Positions 46,695 to 58,179 of a stretch of DNA of 64,000 nt are shown here, piece by piece. Positions within the stretch are counted from its first letter, which is position 1. Each line of letters starts with the position of its first letter. Below the pieces are notes generated by a model. The model was not told the DNA's origin. It saw only the letters and a list, made by a program, of their open reading frames with translations, and made no database searches. Origin of the DNA: Rhyacichthys aspro. Lineage: Eukaryota > Chordata > Actinopteri > Gobiiformes > Rhyacichthyidae. The DNA is taken from assembly GCA_036850595.1 (NCBI GenBank), contig CM072159.1:5545978-5609977 (forward strand), written 5' to 3'. The position numbers and the translations under genes are program-made.

Positions 46695-46827
46695 TGTTGT
46701 AGGCATTGCAATATCTTACTCTTAGAATGTGCAAGCAGTGAAGATTGGCCACCAGGCTGCACAAATATAGCCATGAAAACTCACTATAACACTATATTGG
46801 CCTTTCAGTTTCATTGTCCAACCCCTG
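46355..46827 (-). mobile_element. Truncated Tc1-type transposon, minus strand
   Basis: On the minus strand the element starts CAGGGGTTGGACAATGAAAC next to a TA dinucleotide (46828-46829), the terminus of a very common teleost Tc1-like family. It continues through the expected 5' region (GGCCAATCTTCACTGC; GACATCAGACTTCAAAAGAG; ACAAATTGTTGATGCGCGTC) into the transposase start. Recognisable sequence stops near 46355, inside the DNA-binding part. The catalytic region and the other terminal repeat are missing, so the copy cannot move. Confidence 0.88.
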
Positions 46828-46986
46828 TATATTAATTTTACTTTAACACAGCACAATCCTAGGTGATTACTATGAATTACTTTATTTTCTCCTTTTATTC
46901 CTATTTAGTTTGTCCACTTCCACTGATTGTAACCAAAAGTTATTAATGAAGTGAATTTGACAAAAAGTCGGTGCTGGAATAGATTA

Positions 46987-47008
46987 ATATATATATATAT
47001 ATATATAT
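46987..47008. repeat. (AT)11 microsatellite
   Basis: Eleven uninterrupted AT units, likely polymorphic in length. Confidence 0.9.
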
Positions 47009-47388
47009 TAGCAACCATTTAATGTCCGAGTAGAACAACAACTAATAGGAGTGTCCTTTGCAGAAGTATGCAAGCTTGTGATAGGCCAAAATTTACCCTT
47101 GCAGACTTTTATAATCAAGCCAATATGATATCTCTTTGTCTCATTTTTGACAGTGATAGTTATATTACAGTATGCTATTAGATGACAAAACAGTTTTGCC
47201 CAAATGCAAAAAAAGAATAATTTGCATTTTCATCTGATTATCATCCAATTGCTCTATTTTTACCATGCCATTACTGAGCTGGAATATAGTGCTATATGGG
47301 GTTTTTTTAACCCTTCTTGACTCATCACGGGCCTATGGGGTGATTAGGAGACTTCCTTATGTTTCCCGGTTACCTCTACTTTTCATTT

Positions 47389-47494
47389 CATCTCCCTCTC
47401 TTCTTCCCTTTTCCCTCTCTCTCCCTGTTCCCATTTTCACTGTCCCTCAGCGTCTTTCCCCTCCGCTCAGTCTTCCTCTCTGCTTCCTCCACCC
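47389..47494 (+). repeat. Pyrimidine-rich tract
   Basis: Strong C/T bias on the plus strand with TCTC and TTCC words. Such tracts can form triplex structures. Two stretches with similar strand bias exist: 57898-58091 (pyrimidine) and 49620-49935 (purine). Confidence 0.6.
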
Positions 47495-48388
47495 TATAGG
47501 GATACACACTCTGTAGAATTACCATCCTCTTGATCTATAATTACCTCAGCAGTCTCTCTACCTCTGGCTTTTCTGCTTCTGCCAGTCGGTCTCAGAGTGC
47601 ACACCATCCATACATCTCCATTCAACATTTTCCACATATACAGACTTCTAAATCAATATGGCAGTATATGGAAGGTGTTTAAGAGATGAAGAGATGCCAA
47701 GTATGTGAAAATGATGACTTCATTTTCAGTGCAATGTGAGTCAAATATAACATGAACAGAAAATTCAATGTGGGGAGATGGGTGCTTTCTTATTGATAGT
47801 GTGCTTTTTGAATGAATGTGCTTACTGGAGTTTCCAGTTACTATTTTTGAGATCAAATCTTTCAGTTGGTGGATAAATGATGTTCGCCCAAGTCGAAATA
47901 GAAGACATCTTTGCCTAAAATATATTTGTAAAGAGTACAATGGATTTCCATTATGCTTAATTTTCATAAAGGTGTCCAAAGTGATGCATTGATATCAAGA
48001 ATAGAAATGTGCTTCTTTTGAGTTTGGAAATGTTGGTTCATGAAGTTTTGACCGTATACTTGCAATGTCTTGTAAAACAATGAACAGTAGCCTCTACAAT
48101 TGATATTAGACAGTTTTGCAGACATTTGGCCTAATCCTGAAATGCAGAATAGATGCAAGCAGAATAATGAGTATCTGTATTATAAAATGAAGACAATGAA
48201 CTTGGCTCATTTTTTGTCTATAGAAGATGAAGGAAGTTCAGTTTTTAACTCTAGAAAACTAATATTAAATCTTGCCAGGTCATAGTCACTGCCATGACCA
48301 AAGCACATATGAAGAATATGAAGTCAATCCTCAAAAGCTGATTGCCACTGGAGAAGCACAGGTTAGTTTTCATTGTGGGGGTAGGAAG

Positions 48389-48428
48389 TATACCACAAAA
48401 GTATTCTATACCATACCTTTGTGGTATA
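48389..48428. repeat. Inverted repeat (11-bp stem, 18-base loop)
   Basis: TATACCACAAA (48389-48399) and TTTGTGGTATA (48418-48428) are exact reverse complements. Outside the stem, GGGGG (48377-48381) and CCCC (about 48431-48434) could pair after unpaired bases, giving a longer imperfect hairpin. No known microRNA sequence is recognised. Confidence 0.65.
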
Positions 48429-49140
48429 ATCCCCTTTGCTCCTGGTTTCATCAGTGTTCCAAAAGGGTGGAGTGAGACACTTTTAGCCATTTGATTGTAG
48501 GATCAAGAAGTCTTTCCATTGAACACATGTACAACTAACTAAACTAACAACTAAAATGTTGGAAACTGGTGCAGTTTTTTGAATTGAATGTTCAAACTGC
48601 TCGAGATAAACAATATTCTTTAATTTTCTAAACCTTATATCTTCAGTCTTCCGGAGTGCAAGTGTGCAGAAAGTCTGCTCAATGCATGAGACTTGTAAGT
48701 CACTGTTTGCATAGCAGAAACTGCTGTTTTTCTGTGGAATCTAAATCTTTTTCCTCATACTCAAATGTGCTGCACTGACCTGACTTGTACCACTTACCGT
48801 CACTTCAGTGTGTTTAATGTGGATGAAAGTATTCCCTACAATAAAGATTACTTTCAATCTTTCATAGATTTGCTTGACTGTTCATGCACCTCTGCTGCCA
48901 TTGAAATGTAAAGCTATGGGTTCAGGAAGATTGTAATTTAACTTCAATTTAGGAAAACATTCTACTAATACATCATGCATAAATGGACAACACCTGCTTT
49001 TAACCATGCAACTTCTGGCTCTTAATGGTGGGAGCTGTTTTTGCAAAAGATTTGAGTTTTTAATCTTTAAAAAAACCCTAAAAATGAAATTGCTGGTTGA
49101 TGTGTTAGGCCTTTGATTGATTGTCTAAGATGTATGGCTT

Positions 49141-49220
49141 ACGCCCCTAAAGTAGCTCAGATAGGCACCAATCCCCTGCCACTTGTAACAGGATAAGTGT
49201 TATAAAAATGAAATAAAATG
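49141..49220 (+). repeat. 3' fragment of a DANA/HE1-like SINE, plus strand
   Basis: ACGCCCCTAAAGTAGCTCAG, ATAGGCACCAATCCCCTGCC and TAACAGGATAAGTGTTATAA, followed by AAAATGAAAT, reproduce the family's last block ('AGCTGGGATAGGCTCCAGCCCCC...GAACAGGATAAGCGGTTA--AAAATGAATG'). The upstream portion is absent. Confidence 0.68.
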
Positions 49221-52200
49221 CCAAGTTTCTCTGCTTCATTTTTAAGCTGATTTATCTTTAGAAAGGTGTTTTGTTGAGGACTGAAAGGTGAGTGGATCAT
49301 ATTGCAAACCTATATTTATTGCACTCAAAAATAAAATGCATAAGATACACAATGAAGCAGTTTACTAGCACTAACAAAATCTAGATGACTTGAGGCCAAA
49401 ATGTGTCTGGATGCTTGTACAGGCATGACTTTTGATAAAACGACTCACTCCGGCAGTTGTTTAAGTGTGATGAAATTAATAAGGCAGCAGATAAGGCAGT
49501 GAGGGTAAACACAGTTTGTAACCTACACTTCTATTCTCCTCAGCATCTATTATTCATCAGCCAAGATGATTCTTTCATGAGGCAAGCTAGTTGCACATAA
49601 TTCATAACGCGGGCTGTGGAAACTAGGACAGAGTGAGGGGGGAAGGGGGAACGGCGGGAGGAAGGATGAGAGGGCTGAATAAGAAAAAAGAGGGTGACGA
49701 AAAGGATGAAGACCGAGAGACTGTCAGCATCAGGAGAGGAGAGAGGGCTTTGGGTTCACTGGAATAGACTGGAACGAGGGGGGCAAGCTGCGGAGTCTTT
49801 TCACCACAGTGAGTGGGGAAGACACAAAATGGAGTTTGAAATGAAGAAGAAACAATAAAAAATACAGGATAGAATGAAAGACCAAGTAAGAAAGACGGGA
49901 AAAAATGAGAGCGAGCTACAGGATGGGAGGGGTAGTCTCACCGATGTGACATCTCTATCAACAGAGGGGGCGGAGTCAAGAGGAGACCAAAGTTTGCCAT
50001 TGGTTCAGTTGTTTTACCAAAGAATACATTTGTAGGGGCTGCTTGGTGCTGAGACAAATGCTTTTCCTGAAAGATTCCCTGTGAGGGCTTTTTCGGCAAT
50101 GAATGATGACAGCAGAGGTAATTGTGCCTATGTTTGGTCGTTGGTGACATTAGAAAACAAATGTGATACAGTATTTTTTAGTTTACAGCATTTAAACTGT
50201 AAGGGTGATATGTGTACACCAACATGAAGTCATTTAGACCATTTATTCTTTTCCAATAAACTTAAGAAGACTTAGGCTTATTATATTCTATACATACATA
50301 TTCTTATGTATATAATTCTTACAATGTAATAATGTGGTTGAGAAAAAAAACCAAAAACATGATGAATAATAAAAAACATACACTGTGTAACTTTTTACTA
50401 AATGTAACCTGATCCTCAGAGGTTTCATATGTGCAAATCTTGAAAAGTGTTCTTTTAAAGGTAATATTTTAATTATCCAAGGGCTATTGATGATGAAACT
50501 CTCTTACAAAATTCATTTTCAGACATTACATGCCGGTTTACAGCAAAAGTATAAGCCTTTGCAGTTTTCTTTCATCAAACTAGGCAAGATTCTATGAGTT
50601 AAATCGGCTACGACCTGTGTCCTGATGCCTGTCATACTGTGCAATTAGTGAAGCCAAGTGCTTAGTCTACGATTCATTGATCAAAAACTGGTAGCATCAG
50701 CATGTGAGTGGTATTCAAAAGATCAATAGAGTTTGTATGAGACATCAACTGTGTTTCAGTCTTGCAAAAAAGAGCATGGGGTAAATTGTTAGCTTGCTTT
50801 TTTCTTCTTTTTTTTGCCTTAACAGTTGCAGCAGGATTATCTACAATTTTCCAACACTTTCAGTTTTTTTCAGATATTGGTAGCTCTTGATTTTATCATA
50901 CTGTGCAACTTATGACCACCAATTCAGTCCAATCCATGACATTCAGTTTCCACAACTTATTTATCACATGTTGGTCACGGACAAAAGTCATACTGAAACA
51001 GTTTATAACAAACATTTAAAAGTGTAGCACCATTCAGCAGCTGTATGTTTTTTTGTTTTTTTTTTATCTTTATTTCCTTAGAGTATGGAATCACAGTGAA
51101 AAATGTTGACTTTTTCCTTCCTGTATATAGCTCTGGGCCATGTAAGCAGCAGAGAGTCACGATCCTAAAGTACACTACTGGCTCTGAATCCAAATGACTT
51201 TTTGACTTAGATTGAGTGTTGAGAATGTGCATTTATGTGTGTTTGTGCAAGAGAAGGATGGGTGGGTGTAGCCGTATGGGGGACAGCATCCCTTTGGGAG
51301 CTGAGAGCAGAAAAAATAGAGTGCTGAACTGTGACAATGACACACTACAGCAGTCCGCACGCAAACACGCACACCGGAAGAGACGCGCAGTATCCAGCCT
51401 CGGATGAGTGTAGGGCAGGACAAGGTGACCACAAATAGAGTTGGAACGAGGCTAAGCATCTTGGCACCTGGAACCGTAATGTGTGCCAGACCGCTGTAAA
51501 GCAGAATGCATGTAAAAAGGTAGTCACTCATAGGGGTCTCCTTAATTTCCTGGTTTCATATGCCACTTCACCTTCAACAAGCAGAAAGATGAGGTCACCT
51601 CTATTTAGCAATGACTGTTAAATGGACATAACGTGGTTCATTTATATACTGAATAAAATCTGTAAACCACTCCATGATTTTGATTTTGGTCTGTCTTTGA
51701 TCTTGAAGAATAAAAACAAAATGCAGTTGTGTTCAAGAAAAAATAAGTTTTGTTAGTTTTTACTTTTTTTTCTTAGGCTGTTTAAACGGACTAAAATTAA
51801 TTAAAAATTGCTCTGTTAGTACATTACTTCGATGCTTAAGCTTCCATTCCAGAGTTTAGCTGGTCCACTAAAAGCTATTAAAAACAGAAAAGTCATCTGA
51901 AATGATAAGACAGGAAGAACGTGACACAAAAGAACCAACAAAATAGTTTAACTTGACTGTGGTTGAGTTACATACAGCATTCCTTCTATGATTGTTTTCA
52001 CTTACTTTTCCTGTAACAAAAGTACACAGGTTACAAATACTGCAACTGCAAAACAAGTTAAAGGTCACCCAAATGTATTAGAATATACAGCTATTTGAAT
52101 GCTTGTTATATTATCTGGACAGTTTCAAACAACTTCTTTGTAAACATATTCAAACAAACGCACCCTAATCATTGTTTCATACTTTTACTTTTCTTCTATT

Positions 52201-52785
52201 CACTTACATTACATCACCTTCTGTATATTCTTTGCCACACTAATATGTGCTTACTAAGGATCTGTGACATTTCAATACCACACGCACCTTCCTGTGGTTT
52301 TTTAAAAGGTTCTTCATTGATCTTGGTTTGTATTTCCCTTTGCTCCTGTTCCCGTCCCTTTCTCTTTTTTTTAGGTGTAAATCTATATGGATGATTCAGT
52401 CTTTTCATTTTACACATTTATGCACGCAGTAATATCACTTGAAATACTGCTTTTATGCACCTTTGAGAATTTAGTGTCTATCTAAAGCGTTTTATTAAAG
52501 TGGAAGTGGGATACGCCGAAGCACTTAAGGACAAAAAGCTCAGCGTCTTTCTCATATTACAGTGTGAGTTACTCGTATTCCTCAAATAAGCCGTTCTTAG
52601 ACAGTCTGATGGCTGCTCCGAATGATAATACCATTACAGCACTGCAATCGATAAGTGTGCCAAGCTGAACTAATGTTTAAGCTGTACTGTAAGACCTTTG
52701 ATTTTGAAAGTGTGGAAGTGGATATTGTGTAAACTTACATTGTGAGGGTGTAAGATTGTAACTTGGGCCAGACAGAGGGCATCAA
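49221..52785. other. Non-coding stretch, purine-rich in part
   Basis: A long purine-rich zone is listed separately. Frames at 51175-51531 (minus, 118 codons) and 52095-52394 (plus) are unrecognised and overlap open frames on the other strand. Positions about 52480-52700 are evenly composed and might be a conserved element. Confidence 0.45.
49620..49935 (+). repeat. Purine-rich zone
   Basis: The plus strand is dominated by G and A (GGGGGAAGGGGGAA, GAGAGG and AAGAAA words), with a short mixed interruption around 49785-49810. No coding frame is recognised. Strand-asymmetric purine tracts may form triplex or G-rich structures. Confidence 0.6.
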
Positions 52786-52798
52786 AGGTCAAAGGTCA
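52786..52798 (+). promoter_or_regulatory. Perfect DR1 nuclear-receptor motif
   Basis: AGGTCA, A, AGGTCA: a perfect direct repeat with 1-bp spacing, the preferred site of HNF4 and of RXR heterodimers with PPAR. It lies in unique-looking non-coding DNA with no gene in view. A perfect 13-base match is not expected by chance in a window of this size, though SINE-free tandem duplication (CAAAGGT twice) is an alternative origin. Confidence 0.4.
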
Positions 52799-55700
52799 CA
52801 AGTTAAATTGCCCAGTGTTTATTTCTCTGATGTCATCTGAAAAAGTATCTTTTTCACAGCTGTTTATCCAAAACCTTTAAATTGTGACTTGAAACTTTAG
52901 AGCGTAAACCTAGCCATTTAAAATCAATATAATGAGACTGGCCCTTTAAAAATCAATAATCTAGAAGCTATTTGAATGGGGTTGGATGTACGCTTTGGAC
53001 ATATTTTCAGAAAAAACTGAAAATGTTCTTCAGTAGTGTTCCATAAAATATAAAAACAGTTTAAAAAATAATTTGTTGTGAAATGTTGCCATTAAGCCAT
53101 GTGAAGGTTCTCAGTTTTTAATGTTTTTTTGCAGAAACATGAGTGGATTCAGGACAAAAGCTTTCATGACTTGATGTGTAAAAGCTAATAGAATGTTTTC
53201 TTCTGGCTGGTATCTTTTTAATGTCACTTGTGTAAAATATGTTTTTAAATCAGGCAATGAAGGACAAGCCACAGCAGTAGGACCCCTATACACAAAATAA
53301 CTCAGTTATCTCCACCTCATTAAACATCGTATGAATGCATTTCCAACATGTATCCACATTTCACTTTGCTTTCCATCTCTGTATTTGTTTTTCTTTTTTG
53401 CTGTGGAAGCAGATATATCAGTTGCTGGAATAGACTCTTTCTTTATGTCCTTGTTAACAAGCCAGTGTGGACCAAAGAGAGTGTCACCAAAAGCTTCCGG
53501 TATGTGCATATTCATCCATTAAAGTCCATAAACATAAAGCCTAGATGACAATGCAATGTTAAGCCACAGACCATTTGCTTTTGACTGTGAATGTTACAGT
53601 GTTACAAACTTTTTCCATGAGTGGTAAATGTGTATTTATCTGACTTTTTTTTTTTTAATTTAAATCTAATATTTTTTTTATTTTTGAGTTTTAAGACCCT
53701 AAGAAAGATAGCAACTGACTGTAAAAAAAACAAAAAACAAAAACTGCTTTAAATCAAATTCATGCACACAATTCAAAATGTGTATATGTGGTACAGTTAT
53801 CTCTCCAGACAGAAATCTGGTGAAAAATATGCTTTCCATTACAAGTTCCACCAAAATGAAGTGTAAATCTCACTCATAGTAATTACATGGGTTGTAAAAC
53901 AAGCTTGGCTGCCCTCCAAAAACTCAGCTGCATGTTCTAACCACAGCAGGCCATGTCTTGCACTTACTGACAATGAGGGAAGCACTTTCTTAATAAGACA
54001 TGGTGTGCAATATAAAACCAATAACAATCAGTTTTATTCATGTAGATTTATCATTCCATCCACACTGGGATTTAAAGTTTTGCTTGGTAACTACATAAAA
54101 GCTGTAAAAAAAAAAATCATTTAGTGTGACAAAAATCACTGCGCCGTTTTTTTTAAAATAATGACATTTGTGCCTATAGGTATTTAGTGAAGGTTTAAGA
54201 TTCATCCGTCAGGTTGAATTTCTTTTTGACGACTGATGTGTTTGCTCCTTCTGCCTTTGTTGTTTTGTTCACTATGTTTCCTACTCTTTTTTCCCCCGAT
54301 CCCTGTGTAAAGTAGGTTGACACCCCCTCGGAGACAGAACTTCTCGCAGAATTTCAAACGTCAGTCACAACAAATACCTCTCTTGCATTTCTGTGTCTTT
54401 CAAACCAGTGTATGAATGTGCCAGGGAGCAGGACAGGTGTGATACCTATGGAGCTAGGTAGCGACTGGTAATATTTACTGTTACGTACTGTATACTTATG
54501 TAACTTTTTCAGTAAATGGCTCTTCTGCAATCTCCTGACTCTGCTGAGCGTAAACTGATACGATGCACTGCCAAAAGAATGTGTCCTGAATAATTAAACT
54601 GTGATTCCAATTGTGGAAAGGTTACTAAAAGGAGGAGCTAAACAGAAATAAAGAAACAAAATGAAAACAAAAAATGGAAAACACAAATAAATCAATCTTA
54701 GGGAAAAATGTCAGATGGAACCTTATCATTTTTAACTGAATAATAGCTGATCTAAATATCTTCTCTTCATTTTTATTTGAAGTGAAGTCCCACTTTTGCA
54801 TTAACACAGATTTTGGCTCTACTACCACCCATGGTTTTGTTTATAAATGAAGCTCCTATTGTAATTAATTGTTTCCTGTATCAGGTTGTCTGTAAATGGA
54901 TGCAGAGACTGTGCCAAGTGGCCCGAGGCGCTGTGAACAGGCACATGTGTGTGTTCTGGCAGCGAGTCGACGTGTGACTCCAGTGACTCTTTGTTTATAT
55001 TGGGGTCAACGACATCACACTTCCTGTTCACCAGTATTCCCTGTCTGCCTGCTGGCTGGGAGTGTGTCGGTGTGTGTGCACAGTGACAGTGATGAGTGTG
55101 CACTCTGTGACTGCCCAGTTTTTTATAAAGGCAAATGGCAGGAACACATTCTTTCCTTAATTCTGGGTGAGATGGATATTGTTTTGTTGAGGATGTGTTT
55201 TTATTCGTTTCTGGTTTATCTTTGCCCCCATACCTACACTGCTAACATCTTGGGAAATTACAGTCAACAACTGCAAGCATTTATTTGAGTAAATGTCGTT
55301 GGTTTTTGTTTTTTTCTGTGACATTTCTTAGCAGTTATTTTTTACATCACCCATGTTTTATGCTATACATGATAAAAGCAATTCAGTCAAATTTATGGTT
55401 AAAGTTGTGGTTGTGATTCTTTTTTTTCACTGTAAAAGAAATCAGAAACATGATAATACTTCTTTTTTTTTTTAACAAAACAATACTAAAGATAAAAAAG
55501 ACACATTTTAAAATTGTTGTAACAATATCTAATATATGTGTTTTAGACATACAACATGTATTTGTTATGCAGTTAGAGATATAATATATGGTTTTATATT
55601 GATTGCATTTTGATGTATATTTGATGTAAATATAACTTTTTGACAGTGTATGAGCAGGAGATATTTCTCTCGAGGTGCTGTTGTAGATACTTATATTATT

Positions 55701-56063
55701 ATATTTTACTTTCCAAGAGGAATCTCTACTGGATGCATCACCTGAAAACTTTGTCAACTCATGGACTCAATGTAGATTATCATCTCAAATATATTTTGTA
55801 AAGGGCAATGTAGGAACTCTGACTAGACTGTTTCTTAAGGCTAAGACTGAGGTATTTTGGATACCAATTTTTGTGGGTTTATGTTAACTTTAGACTTTAT
55901 GACAAAGCATGTTTTTTAAGTTGTGTTTTATGGTATATATGGTATTTTGTATGGCTTTCTTGCTCTTTGGATGTATCCTACAGATGGTTAAGACCCTCCC
56001 ACTCATTTGTGTGGGCATTGCCACCTGTTAGGTTCACGTTAAAAGATCTGCCAAACTCAGCAG
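52799..56063. other. Non-coding stretch, no gene recognised
   Basis: Overlapping antisense frames at 53306-53548 and a 130-codon frame at 54896-55288 (plus) are unrecognised. Poly-T and A-rich runs occur near 53648-53660, 53722-53745 and 55463-55475. Nothing else is nameable. Confidence 0.5.
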
Positions 56064-56120
56064 ACAGAAGACTGATCTGAAGAAGGCTAAGGATGAAACG
56101 TCATTACTTAATAAATTCAA
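56064..56120 (+). repeat. Possible retroelement remnant
   Basis: CTGATCTGAAGAAGGCTAAG followed by GATGAAACGTC and CTTAATAAATTCAAGTG has the 'TGAAGAAGGC...CGAAACGT' signature seen in several fish retroelement 3' regions. It is a short, memory-based match just upstream of the MITE. Confidence 0.28.
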
Positions 56121-56163
56121 GTGTGCAATGTTTTGTTGAATTTTAAAAGTGTATGATCAGTTA

Positions 56164-56710
56164 CCGTATTTTCCGGGCTATAAAGCGCACCGGATTATAA
56201 GGCGCACTGTCGATTATTATCAATGAAAATGTCTATTTTCATACATAAGGCGCACCGGATTATAAGGCGCATTAAGTGAAACAAAACGTGTGTCAGATAA
56301 ATCGAACTTTACTCAACTGATTCACAATAACTCCCAACAGTGACAGTTGTAACACATGAAATACAAAACAATACACTCACTTTTTCAGTTCATTCCTCTT
56401 CCTATTCCTTATACACACACCTTAATATTACCGGTATGTTGAAGTACAGTACGTATCACTCCGCGAGGCTCCTGACTACGGTAGCCGCAATGCTCTGCTA
56501 ATCTGTTTTTCGGTGTGGCTCCGTAGTTTACTATAATCGTTCTAAAACATTTTGACAGATTTTTGAGCGCCGTGTACCACATAAAATCGGTTCGGGGTCA
56601 ATAAGCACAACCAGAATAAATACATAAGGCGCACCGGATTATAAGGCGCACTGTCGATTTTTGAGAAAATGTAATGACTTTAAGTGCGCCTTATAGCCCG
56701 AAAAATACGG
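56164..56710. mobile_element. 547-bp MITE with TA flanks, 'TATAAGGCGCAC' family
   Basis: The left terminus CCGTATTTTCCGGGCTATAA (then AGCGCAC) and the reverse-complemented right terminus CCGTATTTTTCGGGCTATAA (then GGCGCAC) match over 27 bases with two differences. TA dinucleotides lie directly outside both ends (56162-56163 and 56711-56712), as expected for IS630/Tc1/mariner-type insertion. The word CGCACCGGATTATAAGGCGC occurs three times exactly, starting at 56186, 56251 and 56630. The family is widespread in animals. It encodes no transposase. High terminal identity suggests a comparatively recent copy. The superfamily call is inference from the TA flanks. Confidence 0.82.
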
Positions 56711-57897
56711 TAACTACTTTGGGTAAATGGCAACTGTAGTTACATGCTAGCTGTAGTTTTGTTTTCATATTAACTTATGAATCAGTAGTGTTACATTATA
56801 GGTGCACCCAGATTTCTCTTTTTAATAATCTACAAAAGTAAATATTTTATTTTAACTAAAGCCATCCTTGTGCCATCCAGAATTATTTTGTGATGGGCAG
56901 AGGAAAAAATAATGTGATAGTCCAGTAATTTGCAAATGTGTCTATGAGATACTTGGAGACTGGAGCAGTGTCACATTGAACTGCACAACAGATGGATTCT
57001 CACAACTCAATCAGATCCATCTTGTACTGCTCCAGGTAAAATGTCTCCTTACTGCCCACTGCCAGTTCTTATTGATGGTGTGTCATTACTGGCAGTTATG
57101 GCTGTGTTTTAGATGTGAGGACAAACTGAGCTTTTTGACCAGTGTTAACAGCATGTTGCTGCTCTGATTGCATTACTCACAGGTGATTCATCCAAACACC
57201 AACCAAGTTTTCATCTTCATACCTGCCCTTTGTGAAGACTTTCTATGCAAGCCCTTTCCAGATGTAACAGACCATATGGTGAATCATGTGAAATGGCTCA
57301 AGCTTTGTGCTATGTATGGGTGCTAATAGGGCCAGTGAAAACACAGTTTTAGAACAAATAACAAGGCCTCTAAAACTTTGACAAACACTATTACTGCAAG
57401 TGTGTATTACATATACACTAATTACTGGGATTTTATTCAACACTTGACTGCTTTTTATTTTACGCAACATTTATACAACACCAGAACTTGGCTCTCTCCA
57501 GTACAAGCTCCTCAATGTGGCCATCTGAACCAAAATATAAAATTGCATATTTTTGGAAATAGCCACTGAAGCAGTTCAGTGTTTTAAATGTGAAGTATTT
57601 AAATGTATTTTCACCTGCCTTATTTGCATCACTACATGGTTCGAAAGAGGCTGGAGAAGCAAATATAAAATGCAATATGTGCCTGTGTTTCACTCGAGTC
57701 ACATTTTAAAGTGGCTTATTGCTAATGGTGAGTCTTGGTTGTGCTTCAAGTAAAGTGCCAGACTGTTTATTGTTTATTTATTTCTCTCCATTAGCAGTGC
57801 CCTAGAGTCATCTAGTCTTTCTAACGTCTGACTCTCTTCAACTCTGAAAATAGTACTATACTGAGGTGGCTTGTGTTTATTATAGCCCACTTACTTT

Positions 57898-58091
57898 GCT
57901 TCCCAATTATTTCCAATTTTTCCTCACATATCATTCCCTCTCTGTCCAATTCATCCTCTCCTCCTTTTTTTCACAGCTCAAAATCCCACTGACCTACCTT
58001 CTCCTGCACTTTTCCCATTTCTCCATTCCCCCTCTCAGTCTTCACAGCTTTCTCTCCCTCTGCCAGGCGTGCCCTCTCTTTCCTCCCTTTA
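57898..58091 (+). repeat. Pyrimidine-rich zone
   Basis: C/T-rich on the plus strand (TCCTCTC, CCCCCTCTC and TCTCTCCCTCT words) for nearly 200 bases, with an open frame (57866-58150) that merely reflects the bias (Leu/Ser/Phe/Pro-rich). Confidence 0.55.
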
Positions 58092-58159
58092 GAAACGGAT
58101 GGATTATAGGGATGAGCATAACTATTGTTAGGGATGGGGTCTTTATGTGATCCTCTGGT

Positions 58160-58179
58160 AAAAAAAAAAAAAAAAAAAA
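58160..58179. repeat. A20 homopolymer
   Basis: Uninterrupted run of 20 A. The sequence upstream is not recognisable as a retroposon body. Confidence 0.88.

Larger units (their letters stand above)
46828..49140. other. Non-coding stretch with microsatellite, pyrimidine tract and hairpin
   Basis: Three items are listed separately. A 108-codon minus-strand frame (47653-47979) and its neighbours are unrecognised. Nothing else is nameable. Confidence 0.5.

Noticed and set aside
54896..55288. 130-codon open frame on the plus strand
   Set aside because: Unrecognised translation, and an antisense frame (54822-55103) is open over much of the same DNA.
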